From: Zymoseptoria tritici IPO323 | Lineage: Eukaryota > Ascomycota > Dothideomycetes > Mycosphaerellales > Mycosphaerellaceae | Reading direction: 5' to 3' | NCBI RefSeq assembly: GCF_000219625.1 | Contig: NC_018210.1 | Location: forward strand, 1,178,001-1,242,000 | DNA: 64,000 nucleotides | In this document: positions 52,334-63,358 of the stretch, one piece after another | Layout: each line of letters begins with the position of its first letter | How positions within the stretch are numbered: position 1 is the first letter of the stretch | Position numbers and translations under genes: made by a program | The notes under the pieces: generated by a model | Databases searched by the model: none | Told to the model about the DNA's origin: nothing | Seen by the model: only the letters and a program-made list of their open reading frames with translations

Positions 52334-54859
52334 TCAAAGATCGTCGTCAATGTCAATCTCATCCGCGTTGCTGACCTTCAGCCCTCCAGCAGACTCTCCA
52401 CCGCCCTCAACCTTCGGTGGTCGATTTCCGCCTTCTGGTCCGCTAGTCGCCGCGACGAATCCAACTGGCGCCCTAGCCTGCCTCTCGAGCGCAGCCATAG
52501 CGTCCGCCTTCTGCGCGCCAAGCTCTGCTTCGTCCGCATCGCCCTCGCCGTCCTCTCCATTCGCTTGCGCTATCTCCTGCTGTCTCGCCACGGCCTGGCT
52601 CGCAATGAAGTTGACGTCCGTGTTGAACTGAGCCTGCACAGATCTCTTGATGCGCAACATCTCTTTGAACGTATCTTCGTTGCCATGCTGCACTTCGAAA
52701 CCCTCCCACTTCCTCCAGAACTCCGCGTTGACTCTGGGATCGCAAAATTGGGATGCATGGCCATAGATGGCTCTTGCACGATCGATCTCGCCAAGACGGC
52801 GTTCCATCTCCGCGAACTTGACACACATGATGCCGGCTTCCTTGTCTGGCAGGGCGGCGATGGCACGTTCATAGATAGACCGGGTGCTGGTAAGACCGAA
52901 ATTGGACGCCGACTTCGTGATGTAGAACTCGAACATCTCAGCTCGATCTTCGTCGGCCACAGCACGAGTAGCACGTTCGTAGATGCGCATGGCGTGGCGT
53001 GCGAGTCCTCTTTCCTCTTCCAGAGCGCCGTACATGAGGTAGAGAGTCTTCGCGAACCGGTCTGGACAGCCTTCCACAGCTTGCTCGAAGAGGTCGCGGA
53101 GGCGTTCGATGGAGATGCGCCTATCGACAGCTTTGGTGAGGTACAGGTTCCACAGCTCGAACGCGACAGGGTAGGAGAAGAGGTCGAGGCCACGTTCGTA
53201 GACCTTGAAGCTTTCTTCATGATAGTTGTTCTCTTCGAGCAGATTTGCGTAGTTGACGACAGTTTGGGGGGTGGCAATACGGAGTTCGAAGATACGGTCG
53301 TAGATCTTCTTGGTCTCTTCCAGTGATGACACTGACTCGACGAGGTCAACGTAGAATGACCACAGCTTCCAGCTCTTGTGCACCCTTTGTTGCGGCGAGA
53401 GGTTCTCATCGAAGTAGTCGACGTTGCTCCGTTTTGGAGCCTTCGTTGCACTGGCCATGATATTGACGGCTTGGTCGAAGTTCTCATTCCGCAGCTCCAT
53501 CTCTGCCCATTCTGTCCACATCTCAGCCAGCTCAGCCACCGACTTGTACGGCACCTTGACAGCTTTCTCCATGATTATCCGAGCATTGGCCAGATCGCCG
53601 CCTTCTTCGTAGAATTTCGCATAGTTGGTCCAGAGTTCGTGAAAGCGGCCGACAGCCTTCTTCGGACTGATTGCTGCAATCGCATTCGCGTATGTTTGGA
53701 CGATCATGGGCTTGTTGTCGCCCCATAGCAAGACCCGTTTCTGCCATTCGTTGACGTTGTGAGGGTTCTGTCGTAGAAGCACATCATTCACCAGGAATGG
53801 TCGTCGGTCCATCAGTTGCTCGAATCGCAGCATTCGAATGTCAAGATCCAGATCTGCGTCCTCATCAACCCTGCCTTTCGCCTGCCGCGCTGCAGAGTCC
53901 TCCAGCTTGATCGATATGAGAGCCTCCTCTGCTTCTGCATATGTATCGAAGACGACACTGAAGTCGCGAACAGTCATGACGGTTGTGATGCCCTCTTCGA
54001 AGATGTCCCTGGCTCGCTCGTATGATCCCAAATTGATGTAGTACCGGGCCAGGCCAACCCACAGTATACCACGCTGGTCCGGAAATCTGTCACAGCCAGA
54101 GCGAATGATCAACTCCACGTCGATCGTGCTGCCGTCCGGCAAAGGTACAGGATTCGGTACCAATCGCGCGTTGTCTATCAAGATTTCCAGCATCTCCGTC
54201 CAGTGCTGAAATGGTCCTTTTGCCTGCCTGCTTTGAAAGTTCGGGTTGTTCAGTATCCGGATATACTGCTGCACAGCTTCGGTATATTTCCCCTCTTTTG
54301 CCAGCAGATCAATGAACTCCTCCACATGCTCTGGGTGCAGCTGGATATATCTCCTCCACACTTTGACCGCCGTCTCTCCACCTGCCGAGTATGCGAACGG
54401 TCGGTAAAGCATCCATATGCGATTGTGCTGGGTCACAGGCAAAGCTCTCAGCGCGCGATCGCACGTCCTCCGTGTGAATGTGACCAGCGGCTGCTGGCAC
54501 AGGAATGTGAGGTACATCTCCCAGATCTTTGGCATCTTGTTCAGGAGTACCAGCGCCCGCTCGAACAGAGCGTTGACCTTTTGAAACTCCGCCTTCCGCT
54601 TCGCCGGGCTTCGGCCTTGTAGATGCTTCACGCGCAACTCGAGGTACATCTTCCACAGCTTGTAGCTTCTCGGCAATGCATTGCAAGCTCGCTCCAGCAC
54701 GAAGCTCTGTTCCAGAAGTGTGCCATATTGCCGTTTGAAGTAGGCATAGTCCAGCCACGCTTTGATGTTGTCCGGCGCGCGAAGAATGTCGTTCTCGTAG
54801 ATTTCGTCGGAGGCTCCGCAAAGCCAGAGCTGCGACGAGTTTGGCGTGGCGAGACTCAT
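52334..54859 (-). CDS. SYF1: Pre-mRNA-splicing factor SYF1 (HAT-repeat protein)
   Basis: Intronless, 841 aa from the ATG at 54859; an ATG at 54925 in the same frame would add 22 residues. Almost the whole protein is HAT (half-a-TPR) repeats, seen as repeated W-x-x-Y and R-A-R-x-I-F/Y-E-R units, e.g. L-W-K-M-Y-L-E-L-R, I-W-E-M-Y-L-T-F and L-W-N-L-Y-L-T-K. The C-terminus has the conserved S-V-Q-A-Q-F-N-T-D-V-N and a G-F-V-A-A-T segment before an acidic Asp-rich end. Syf1 (human XAB2) is a scaffold of the Prp19/NineTeen complex in the active spliceosome. Length agrees with the family. Divergent from VMA8. Confidence 0.96.
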   Translation of the reverse strand: MSLATPNSSQLWLCGASDEIYENDILRAPDNIKAWLDYAYFKRQYGTLLEQSFVLERACNALPRSYKLWKMYLELRVKHLQGRSPAKRKAEFQKVNALFERALVLLNKMPKIWEMYLTFLCQQPLVTFTRRTCDRALRALPVTQHNRIWMLYRPFAYSAGGETAVKVWRRYIQLHPEHVEEFIDLLAKEGKYTEAVQQYIRILNNPNFQSRQAKGPFQHWTEMLEILIDNARLVPNPVPLPDGSTIDVELIIRSGCDRFPDQRGILWVGLARYYINLGSYERARDIFEEGITTVMTVRDFSVVFDTYAEAEEALISIKLEDSAARQAKGRVDEDADLDLDIRMLRFEQLMDRRPFLVNDVLLRQNPHNVNEWQKRVLLWGDNKPMIVQTYANAIAAISPKKAVGRFHELWTNYAKFYEEGGDLANARIIMEKAVKVPYKSVAELAEMWTEWAEMELRNENFDQAVNIMASATKAPKRSNVDYFDENLSPQQRVHKSWKLWSFYVDLVESVSSLEETKKIYDRIFELRIATPQTVVNYANLLEENNYHEESFKVYERGLDLFSYPVAFELWNLYLTKAVDRRISIERLRDLFEQAVEGCPDRFAKTLYLMYGALEEERGLARHAMRIYERATRAVADEDRAEMFEFYITKSASNFGLTSTRSIYERAIAALPDKEAGIMCVKFAEMERRLGEIDRARAIYGHASQFCDPRVNAEFWRKWEGFEVQHGNEDTFKEMLRIKRSVQAQFNTDVNFIASQAVARQQEIAQANGEDGEGDADEAELGAQKADAMAALERQARAPVGFVAATSGPEGGNRPPKVEGGGESAGGLKVSNADEIDIDDDL

Positions 54860-55158
54860 GGTGTTTGATTTGCGCCGTGACGGGAGTCCAATGGAAAGGG
54901 AAATGAAGGGCAGACCGCCCGGCATCGCTTTGGGATGGGTTCGAGAGCGTGGCTACGATGCAAGGAAATCTTATGAGACGACCGAGATGCTTGGCGACGG
55001 CGGATAAGCTTTGGAGAGCTCCACATCGCTTCCTTCACATGCAACCAACACCCGTACGTACGAATACAACACGCAAGACACTCCTCGATCCTCTCGTATC
55101 TGATCCGGAAGCTGTGCAGAGGGTATTATCCATCTAACTCCATCACAAGCCACTCAAG
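54860..55158. other. Divergent promoter between SYF1 and VMA8
   Basis: About 300 bp shared by two essential genes; no distinctive motif noted. Confidence 0.5.
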
Positions 55159-56055
55159 ATGTCGGGCAAGGTACGTTTCAATGGAGGACAATCCAACTGT
55201 ACTTGACTAATGCATCTCCCCTCAGGACCGCGAGCAGGTCTTCCCGACCCGGCAGTCGCTGGGCATCATGAAGTCGAAGCTCAAAGGAGCTCAAACAGGT
55301 CACGACCTCTTGAAGCGCAAATCCGAAGCCCTCACGAAACGTTTCCGCGAGATCACAAGACGCATCGACGAAGCCAAGCGCAAGATGGGTCGTGTCATGC
55401 AAATCGCCGCCTTCTCCCTCGCCGAGGTCACATACGCCGTCGGTAACAACAGCATTGGATATCAAATCACCGAGAGCGCACGCAATGCAAAGTTCCGGGT
55501 CCGGACTAAGCAGGAGAACATCAGCGGTGTGTTCCTGCCGGCTTTTGAGAGCTTTCAGAAGGAGGGTGCGAGCGAGTTTGGTATGACTGGGTTGGGTAAA
55601 GGTGGACAGCAGGTGCAAAAGTGCAGAGAGACGTATACGCGGGCAGTAGAGACTTTAGTTGAGCTGGCGAGTCTGCAGACCGCGTTTGTGATTCTGGATG
55701 AGGTGATCAAGATGGTGAATCGAAGAGTCAATGCTATGTCAGTGCGACTCGGTCACGATTTGGCGGAGCATGATGCTAACATAGATTCAGCGAACATGTG
55801 ATTATTCCGAGGACAGAGAACACGATCAAGTACATCAACACGGAGCTGGACGAACTGGACCGAGAGGAGTTTGTGCGGCTGAAGAAGGTCAAGGGTTTCA
55901 AGGAGAAAGCAGCTGCAGAGGAGGAAGCAGAGCGGAAGAAGAAGGCGGAGCGTGAGAAGGAGAAGGAGAATGATGAGGGCGCAGCGAATGGTCAACAATC
56001 CGGGGAGAGCAAGAACATACTGGGCGAAGACGGCGACGAGGATGTTATCTTTTGA
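55159..56055 (+). CDS. VMA8: V-type proton ATPase subunit D
   Basis: Three exons, 55159..55170, 55226..55737, 55791..56055, 262 aa. Exon 1 is just M-S-G-K. Both introns (55 and 53 bp) have good donors, and the second has a TGCTAAC branch. The protein starts [16 protein letters not shown], followed by the long helix [17 protein letters not shown]. The far end carries [18 protein letters not shown], the second central-stalk helix. Subunit D forms the rotor axle of the V1 sector in vacuolar and endosomal membranes. A Lys/Glu-rich extension closes the protein. Confidence 0.97.
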
Positions 56056-56271
56056 GAGGCAAGCGAGCAAATACTTTTCAATTTCGACTCCACATTGACC
56101 ATTGTTGAGTGAGAAATGGTCGCAATTGTACTGGGTCTTGCAGTCAAGCAAGCTAACATGAGTATGATCTTGACTGGAGATTGTACAGCAGGCCGCGCTT
56201 CAACGGGAACGCTCCTTATGCAGTATGCGTAATTCATTAAGTCGTGTGCAAGCTACTCTACATGCACTTTT

Positions 56272-57717
56272 TCAAGCAGTGCTCTGCTCAGCCTCCTTCA
56301 TAACTGTATCCTGAGACTTCACCTCAGTCGGCGGCGTGCCCAAACTCTCCAGCTCGGCCAGCTTGAGTCTGGTCTGCTCGGCCTCATCCAGCTCCTTCTT
56401 CTGGCGTTCTTCTCGCTCGGCCTCCTCCTTCCGATCTTTCTCGGCCTTCTCTTTGGCGTCTACCTTGTCTTTCTCGACCTTCTCCAAAGCTTCCAACTCA
56501 TCCTCCACCTCGCCTTCGTCGATCTCGCCCGAGGACAATTCGTTGATGGCATTGCCAATCTCATCGGCGTTCATCATCTCCTCTCGTAGCCCGTCCATCA
56601 CATCCTGCACTCTCTCCACACCGCCCGTCTGCTTGTTGAGACTCTTCAAAGCCGCACCACTAGCCTCCATGACTTTCACGATCTCAACCTGATCGCTCGC
56701 CTGTTCGATCTTGGCGTAGACGTCTTCCAACTGTGTGAGTGTCGCTGTTCGCTGGCTGAGCTTTGTCTCTGCGGCCTTCTTTTGACGTAGCGCAATCTTC
56801 GCCGAGTGGAGCTGCTTTTTGCTCACTGCTTCCCGAGCAGCTTTGTCTGAAGCTGCTATTTGATCCGTGAGGAGGTCGATTTGAGGACTCAGAGAACCTA
56901 TCAGAGAGCGGAGTGAAGCTATCGATATATCTTCTTCTGTAACTGGCGACGGAACTGGTTCGGTGGGCGATGCGAACTTGATGGTACCGGAGGCATCATG
57001 GTAGGATATTGCCTGTCGATCGCGCGCCAGGTGCACCATGAGGACGGACAGGTCGTTCGAACTTAGTCCGTCCTGTGCTCCGAGGTGAGGTCCAAAGGTA
57101 TTTGCGAACATCTCTCGTGAAAATATCCGTGAGCTAGGACTCGTGGCCGTCTTCGAAATCGTGTCCAGTACTGCTTTCGCCGCCGCCTCCACGTTTGCAA
57201 CCACCACAAAGTTCCCCTTCACAAGTCTGTCTTCGCTGTCTCCAATCACGCCCAGTTGCCTCAAACCCCACCCTACAACTTCTCCTACAGTGGGCACCCA
57301 TCTCTTCTTGTATAAGCTCTCTTTTTTGTTCAGAAATGTCCTCAGTTCCACGAGCGCTCCAGCTTGTATGGCATCTTGCAGCACAGCACTCAAAGCCAGC
57401 GGTCTGCCATATTCCCCTTCCAAGTTCCTCAAGAGCTCCTCTCCACCATTCAACACGAAGCGATCGTTCTGAGCTCCACTCGGTGAAGGAAGTAAACCTG
57501 CCTTCGCTGCGGAGGTCAAGGCTCGGAGCCACGCGGATGAGTTTGCTGTGTAGCCATCGGGATTCGTTTGGCGCTGAGATCGAAAGTCGGAGTAGAGAGA
57601 AGCTAGACGTGAACGACTATGGAAGTCAGCGAGTGATTGAGCGTGGGGAGATCTTGGGGGATTGTACCTACGGAAAGCTTCTTCGTGAGTTCGCAGGAAC
57701 TCCAGAAGCTCACTCAT
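56272..57717 (-). CDS. CHM7: ESCRT-III-like protein CHM7 (CHMP7 family)
   Basis: Two exons, complement of 56272..57616 and 57668..57717, 464 aa. The 51-bp intron (GTACAA donor, GCTGAC branch, CATAG acceptor) is divisible by three and lacks stops. Splicing joins E-E-A-F-R to S-R-S-R-L-A-S-L-Y-S-D-F, the family's usual sequence, while retention would add 17 residues. The N-terminal half holds winged-helix-like domains (about 1-230). A Snf7-type coiled coil (about 235-370) and an acidic/basic coiled tail follow. Chm7 works with LEM-domain proteins (Heh1/Lem2) at the nuclear envelope to seal holes and survey nuclear pore assembly. Confidence in the family is higher than in the exact intron. Confidence 0.85.
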   Translation of the reverse strand: MSELLEFLRTHEEAFRRYNPPRSPHAQSLADFHSRSRLASLYSDFRSQRQTNPDGYTANSSAWLRALTSAAKAGLLPSPSGAQNDRFVLNGGEELLRNLEGEYGRPLALSAVLQDAIQAGALVELRTFLNKKESLYKKRWVPTVGEVVGWGLRQLGVIGDSEDRLVKGNFVVVANVEAAAKAVLDTISKTATSPSSRIFSREMFANTFGPHLGAQDGLSSNDLSVLMVHLARDRQAISYHDASGTIKFASPTEPVPSPVTEEDISIASLRSLIGSLSPQIDLLTDQIAASDKAAREAVSKKQLHSAKIALRQKKAAETKLSQRTATLTQLEDVYAKIEQASDQVEIVKVMEASGAALKSLNKQTGGVERVQDVMDGLREEMMNADEIGNAINELSSGEIDEGEVEDELEALEKVEKDKVDAKEKAEKDRKEEAEREERQKKELDEAEQTRLKLAELESLGTPPTEVKSQDTVMKEAEQSTA

Positions 57718-58054
57718 GGCCGGAATGTGTCCAGACGAGCGTCTTTAGAGAGAGGTTGGAAGTGTGTGAGTGAGAGAAACAGTTATACACGAAAAGTTCA
57801 CGTGCCTTATCAACACTGACGTGATTAGCGCCAAAGACCCTGCAGCTCGTCTCTCTCACATGCACGCCAAGATATTGTATGAGTGGATGCGATTGACCTT
57901 CTCGTTCGATGAGTAAGAAGATGTTCAGGCGTAGCACTCTTTGCGAGTCGGTTTTGGGACTACTGGCTATGACCGCGGCCTTCTATGGCCTTACACAGAC
58001 AGTCTCATCCTGTCCAATGTCCATTCCATCTATTCCACATCCTCACACGCCGAT
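57718..58054. other. Intergenic region between the CHM7 start and the CCT1 3' end
   Basis: About 340 bp containing the CHM7 promoter; a short antisense frame here is not a gene. Confidence 0.5.
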
Positions 58055-59830
58055 CTAGTGCCCATGTCCATCGTCTCCACCACGCTGTTCAGGGTCGAGC
58101 TTGATCAGGGTATCAATTCGCATGATCGCTACACAAGCCTCAACTGCCGACTTGAGCTGCTTCACCTTGCTCATGCTCGGCTCCAACACACCGGCCTTGA
58201 CACAGTCGTGCACCCGACCGCGTGTGAGATCGAGACCGTAGTTCTTGTAGCCCTTCGCCTTGGCCAGCGCCTTCGCATCCGCATCCAGCGCTTGTTGTGT
58301 AGATGGCCGAGTAGCAGGAGTAGGCGTGCCCTTCGCAGGAGTGGGTGGGTGTGCTGAAGCTGGCTCCGACGTGCGTTGCGATAATGCATGGCGGGAGCGA
58401 AGCTGAGCAACGAGTTCCGAGCTATCCTTGGCCGCGTTGACCGCGAGTGTGTTGGGGATGACAAGCAGGGATGCGGCGAACGCACCGATGGCAAGCTGCT
58501 CACGGGAGCCTACACTTGTTGCCCACTCCTCCAAGTAGATGTGCAGCGCGGTCTCAACAGCTCCGCCACCGGGAACGATGCGGCCAGACTCCAAAGTGCG
58601 CTTGACGGCAGAAAGAGAGTCGTGTACCGATCGCTCCATCTCGTCCAAGGAGTACTCGTTGGCGCCACGGAGGATGATAGAGGCCGCGGTATGCACCTTG
58701 GGTCCCTTGACCAAGATGAGCTCGTCGTCCGATATCCGCTCCTGCACAACTTCCTTCGCCTCGCCGAGTGCCTTGGGATCGAAGAAGTCGTCGCCGGTGT
58801 TGATGTCCGCCAATGTGCTGATCATGGTCGCACCAGTAGCCTTCTCTATCCGTCTGAGATCCTCTTTCTTGCATCGACGCACAGCCATCGCTCCCTTCTC
58901 CACAAAGTGTTTCAAGCACATGTCATCGATTCCCTTCGTGGTAAAGATGACATTTGCGCCGGCCTTCAAGATCATCTCCACCCGCTCAATCACCATGCTC
59001 GACTCTCGTTCCCGAATCTTCTCCAATTGTGCCGGGTCGTCGATGACCACATTCACGCCAAGCTTCATTCGCTCTTTCTGAAAGTTCATGTCCAAGACTG
59101 CAATCTTCGCATCCGTGATCCTCGTCTTCATCGCTTGCGAGGCCACAGTGCAGTTGAGCGCATAGCCCTTGACGAGCTGAGACTCGGTTGCACTCTTTCC
59201 GTGAGCTTTGAGTACGTTGACCGCCTTGACTGGATATTTGACTTCTCCTCGCGCGTTGGTCGTCTTGACGCTGGTGATGGCGTCCACAACCATGTTGGAG
59301 AAGAACTCGGAGTCACCACCGATGATTTTGCTAGACATGCTCGTCTTTGCAATGTTGACCAAGCTTTCCCGGCCCAGAGTCTCCACCTTTGTGCTCACAT
59401 TCTCGTTCATATATCGGACAGCCTCGCGCAGCGCCAGTCTGTAGCCTGTGATGATTGTGGTGGGGTGTATGCGCATCTTGACCAGCTCGTTTGCTCTTCG
59501 TAGTAATTCCGCAGCGATGAGCACCACACTGGTTGTTCCATCTCCGACTTCCTTGTCTTGTTGCTGAGCGAGGTCCACAAGAATCTTTCCAGCTGGATGC
59601 TCGACGTTGAGCAGACTGAGGATCGTGGCTCCATCGTTTGTGACTGTCACCTCGCCGATGTCATCCACCATCATCTTATCCAGACCGCTAGGCCCGAATG
59701 ATGACTTCACGATGTTGGCAATGGCTTGTGTAGCGAGTACATTCTGGTCGCGAATATCTGCGCCGCTAATCTTCTGACCTCCCAGAAACAAGGTGCCTTG
59801 ATTGCGCGACTGCTCGAAAATTCCCGCCAT
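58055..59830 (-). CDS. TCP1: T-complex protein 1 subunit alpha (CCT1)
   Basis: Intronless, 591 aa from the ATG at 59830 (M-A-G-I-F-E-Q); an in-frame ATG at 59926 would add 32 unlikely residues. Group II chaperonin signatures: [12 protein letters not shown], the [11 protein letters not shown] motif, [13 protein letters not shown] with the catalytic Asp, and G-G-G-A-V-E near the C-terminal equatorial domain. One of eight subunits of the cytosolic TRiC ring that folds actin and tubulin. The protein is about 30-40 residues longer than usual because of a Pro/Thr/Ala-rich insert (about residues 485-530) before G-Y-K-N-Y-G-L-D-L. The frame stays open through it, so it is probably an expanded loop. 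Confidence 0.96.
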   Translation of the reverse strand: MAGIFEQSRNQGTLFLGGQKISGADIRDQNVLATQAIANIVKSSFGPSGLDKMMVDDIGEVTVTNDGATILSLLNVEHPAGKILVDLAQQQDKEVGDGTTSVVLIAAELLRRANELVKMRIHPTTIITGYRLALREAVRYMNENVSTKVETLGRESLVNIAKTSMSSKIIGGDSEFFSNMVVDAITSVKTTNARGEVKYPVKAVNVLKAHGKSATESQLVKGYALNCTVASQAMKTRITDAKIAVLDMNFQKERMKLGVNVVIDDPAQLEKIRERESSMVIERVEMILKAGANVIFTTKGIDDMCLKHFVEKGAMAVRRCKKEDLRRIEKATGATMISTLADINTGDDFFDPKALGEAKEVVQERISDDELILVKGPKVHTAASIILRGANEYSLDEMERSVHDSLSAVKRTLESGRIVPGGGAVETALHIYLEEWATSVGSREQLAIGAFAASLLVIPNTLAVNAAKDSSELVAQLRSRHALSQRTSEPASAHPPTPAKGTPTPATRPSTQQALDADAKALAKAKGYKNYGLDLTRGRVHDCVKAGVLEPSMSKVKQLKSAVEACVAIMRIDTLIKLDPEQRGGDDGHGH

Positions 59831-60017
59831 GGTTGGCGATTGCGGAATGAGGGGGGTGCGAGCTGAAGAAGGTCCTCGTCTGATCGATGCGGTAAGGACT
59901 GCTTGGACGGGTGTGAGTTCGTGCAATTTGCGTTATGATGGTGATGTGTGGTGTTGAGTTGAGCTTCAAAAAAATCGAAGTCCAGTCTGGTCGGGAACGC
60001 GAGGGAGCTCGAGCTTG

Positions 60018-60839
60018 ATGGACATCTCTTGGCAACTTCCAGGCGTTCCTCCTCCAGAGCCAAAACACCTTTCCAATGTCACTAATAAGGTCATTGAAGC
60101 GATTCTGAACCTGTCCCAAAAACCTGCCAAAGAAACAGCATCTCAAGCTGATTTTCGAATACCTATGGATCACCGCATGTACGCGGCTCAGTGCCCCTTG
60201 ACGAGCATGGCGTTCCGCGTTCTCGCTCGTCGAGGAGATGTCTGGCTCACATGCCCCACCCTACAAGCACGAAATCCGGGAGGACAGATGGATATGGGCT
60301 CTGTGCCGAATCATCTGCAGTACAGAAGGATAGCAGGAGCTTGGAAGTCAGTGTTCTGTGACTGGAATGCGGCATTGACCCGCCGCGACAGCTTCATCGG
60401 ACAAGGAGCTGATGACGTGGTTATTCTCGCTTTGGACCTAGAATACTACTGTAGACCTGGGCACGGGTCGCTTGAGGGCGTTCTAAATGCATACTCGTTT
60501 GCCGACGTGCAAAACATGCCAAAACTTCAGTTCTATGGCTATCCTAACGGCCCACTCCGTGGATTTGCCAAGGAGTATCTTCTGCCGCATGGTATCCCTC
60601 AGGGGGCGGTCGTTGCATGTATACCAGCGCTTGGGCAGCTGACCGACGTGGGCATTCATCTGGGATTGCTCCGAGTGCCTGGCGCACTAGTTTCAGAGGC
60701 GGGAGGTACAGAGGCAGCGCTCAAGACGTGGATTAGGGAGGAAGTGTACTCGGTGACAGGCGTGTGGAACGAACAAATGGTACAACGTCTGATGCGCGCA
60801 ATGTGTGTGGAGGCCTGGGACTATGATCTGGCGCTCTAA
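60018..60839 (+). CDS. Hypothetical protein, orphan
   Basis: Intronless, 273 aa, ATG at 60018. No signal peptide or membrane segment, and no domain I recognise. It has a balanced composition with several Gly/Pro turns, a W-K-S-V-F-C-D-W-N-A-A-L segment, D-V-V-I-L-A-L-D-L-E-Y-Y in the middle and an Ala/Gly-rich patch near residue 225. The long open frame with ordinary codon use and a start just downstream of the divergent CCT1 promoter support a real gene. It may be lineage-specific. Confidence 0.65.
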   Translation: MDISWQLPGVPPPEPKHLSNVTNKVIEAILNLSQKPAKETASQADFRIPMDHRMYAAQCPLTSMAFRVLARRGDVWLTCPTLQARNPGGQMDMGSVPNHLQYRRIAGAWKSVFCDWNAALTRRDSFIGQGADDVVILALDLEYYCRPGHGSLEGVLNAYSFADVQNMPKLQFYGYPNGPLRGFAKEYLLPHGIPQGAVVACIPALGQLTDVGIHLGLLRVPGALVSEAGGTEAALKTWIREEVYSVTGVWNEQMVQRLMRAMCVEAWDYDLAL

Positions 60840-61110
60840 GAGCAGACGTGAGGTACTGCACCTGTCAGTGAAGGCTGGATGGCGGCCGATGGCCATGTGC
60901 CACGTTGCCATCACAATACTCAGGAGATCTAGGGATCCGTAGAGGAACAATGCCTCTTTGAACACGGTCAGAAGGATGAATGAAAGGCGATCGTGGGACT
61001 GCGTCCGTCGCAAGGACCAATTAATACACGTATCGATCTAGACTAACGATGGAGACGCGACACGATCATAAGCAACAGGCCGGGCTCAAATTGATCAATG
61101 ATTCCTGGCT

Positions 61111-61784
61111 CTAGATGGCCTCGGGCTTCAGCAACACGGGCGCACAGCTGCTTGGGATTGTGGTGTGCTCGTAGCCACTGATCCTCCAGAAGAGCTGAGG
61201 GGCACCGTGGTACCAGTCACAGACTAAGCAAACAAATGTCAGCAAACCACAATCCGATCTGGAAACCCAACTCGCAAAGCACGAGAGCTCACTTACCGAG
61301 CCATCCCTTGAAGCTATCGGTGGAGCCACCGGGCGATTCTGGGGAAGACGTCCATTGCAGACCATTCTCATTGAGGTAATAACCACTGTCTCCATCTCCA
61401 AGGTTCATCGCCACGCCCGCCCAGGCCGCATATGGAGCGTACATCATGGACAGCTCCGCCGTGTTGGTGCCCACATCGAAGGCTTGGTGGCCGTTATCAA
61501 GCTGTCCTACGCTTCCGACGGTCTTGTTGACGTCGAACACAGGGTCGTACAGTCCCGCTCCCGTGTGAGAGGCATAGCTGTCGGAGTCAGTATCAATGTC
61601 GCGGCGATGGCAGAGTATAGTTGCAATATGCTTACAGGTACAGGCCACTGTGCAGCAGGTTGGCTGAACCAGGGAGTGGCTCGGTCTTCAAGACATATTT
61701 CGAAGGGCAGGTAGGCGGATTTCTTCCGATAGCTGCGGCACCCGCATTTGAGGCGAGGGCGACGGCGGTAGCGAGGAACTTCAT
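61111..61784 (-). CDS. Secreted protein, DUF7907-like
   Basis: Three exons, complement of 61111..61223, 61297..61577 and 61636..61784, 180 aa. Introns of 73 and 58 bp have GTAAGT/GTAAGC donors and TTAG/ACAG acceptors in matching phase. A signal peptide of about 18 residues (M-K-F-L-A-T-A-V-A-L-A-S...) is followed by C-P-S-K-Y-V-L-K-T, L-Y-A-S-H-T-G-A-G-L, A-A-W-A-G-V-A-M-N and, at the end, C-D-W-Y-H-G-A-P-Q-L-F-W. That layout matches small secreted DUF7907-type proteins of Dothideomycetes. Three cysteines remain in the mature part. The biochemical role is unknown; a wall or host-interface role is a guess. Name confidence is moderate; the gene structure is well supported. Confidence 0.75.
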
Positions 61785-63358
61785 TGTCTTTGTGATGGTA
61801 AGTTGTGGTGATAGTGGATTGGAGATGGTCCTGGTGTCTGAATGCTGATTGCTGACAAGGAAGTGGTTGAATGATTCTAGATACACAACTGACGAGGGCG
61901 TTTGGCGGATATATATATATATATATATGCGTCCTCGCCGATGCTTACTTTCCGAGTAAGTTGCTGCCAGCTGCAGTATGTTCGATGGCGCATGCCAAAT
62001 GGAATCCGGCTCGAGATCGACGTATGCTGCTGCTTTAGCTGTGCTATTTTTGTTCACTCGTCGATCGAGTTACTGAGTCGCAAAGAAGTCCTTCGAAGAA
62101 AAGCCGGTGGTCGGTCACTGTGTGATCTTCGTACAGCGTGGCAGCGTAGCATCGGCTCCGAGCACGGCCATGGCTCTGAGGTGACTTCATACCAGCTGCC
62201 ATGAATAGCATTTTGCAGCGCGCCAAATCTCTGTAAGCTTTTCGAAGGATTCCGCTGGAGGAAGGATGATGCCACGCTATGCTATGATCTGGAGCAAACT
62301 TTTAATGTAACACCGGGCCTGAATCCTGCATGAATTCTTCCGTGCATCAACACGAGAAACTCGCAGTGCTTCTACTTGAGCAATGGACCTGTGGCGGTGA
62401 GAGGCATCCCACCGGGATTCGTCATCACAACTTGAAGTGGCCGTGAAAGCCTCGGAGCCCTCCAAAGCCGGACTTGCAGCGACGAACGCTTTGGTCAGCA
62501 ATATCCACCTCGAAGGGCCAGCATGGAGGCCAGGTTCTCATCACCAGTCGTCCCTTCTACTCGGCCGGCAGCTGCCTTTATGCTGTGTTGCGTCCTTGGA
62601 ACCTAAGCTCTGGAATGGCTAAGAGACTCGCCTTTGTCTGACCGCGTAGCAAGTCTATTCGTATATGTCGCCTGCTTCTTCTGCATACACACAAGCCACT
62701 ATCCCTTGGGGACCGATACGATGAATGCAGTCGAGGGGTCCATCATCCTTGCAATTGGAGTTGCGAGCCAGCGGTTGTGCGTCTTCTTCGGGTGCAGCTG
62801 GACGGCGCACATCCAATATCTCTTAGCAACAGTGGCTCTGTTTGTTGGAGCAGTGAGGCCTTTCGAGAGGTATAGGCGTAGTTGTAGCACGACGGGAGAA
62901 GGCTGCTAGGCACACAAAACACCGGAAGCTGGCCAAAGAAGAGGCTCGCTCAGGTGTCAACATCCATCAGAGACCACATGGCAGGAGGAGGACTGTTGAT
63001 GGTCAGATCGAATGGACGCGAGTGACGGCACTGCGACATCTGCCTGATGATGGTGTGAGTTTTGTTGAAGGACACAAAATGTATTCAAGTTCATGGTTCT
63101 GCCACCTCATCCGCGATACCTTCTTCTGGTCGATAGTAAAGTACTCACTCGAGTCGAACAGTACCTCAACCTTGCATTGGAGGCGAGTGACAAATGTAGA
63201 TAATTTGCGCGTGTCTAACACTGATGACATCCATGGATGTCCCGAAAGTGAGGCCAAAATAAGCTTTTTGTACGTGAGGCAATCGCGCTCGTGTCTGGAC
63301 AAACCGCGTCTCCCAAGCATCGAGACATTTTGCCCCGCTACATCAACACACTTCCGCA
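61785..63358. other. Long divergent intergenic region between the DUF7907-like gene and RAD18
   Basis: About 1.57 kb, the largest gene-free stretch in the right half apart from repeats. It contains an (AT)10 tract and several short frames (60-120 codons) on both strands without domains. No RNA gene recognised. Confidence 0.5.
61909..61928. repeat. (AT)10 microsatellite in the promoter of the DUF7907-like gene
   Basis: Twenty bases of pure AT, 125-144 bp upstream of the minus-strand start. It may serve as the TATA region; its length is probably variable. Confidence 0.9.

Noticed and set aside
52304..53326. 340-codon + strand frame opposite SYF1
   Set aside because: Fully antisense to a clearly conserved HAT-repeat protein, with no domain and no start context.
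58388..59503. 371-codon + strand frame opposite CCT1
   Set aside because: Antisense shadow of a highly conserved GC-rich gene.
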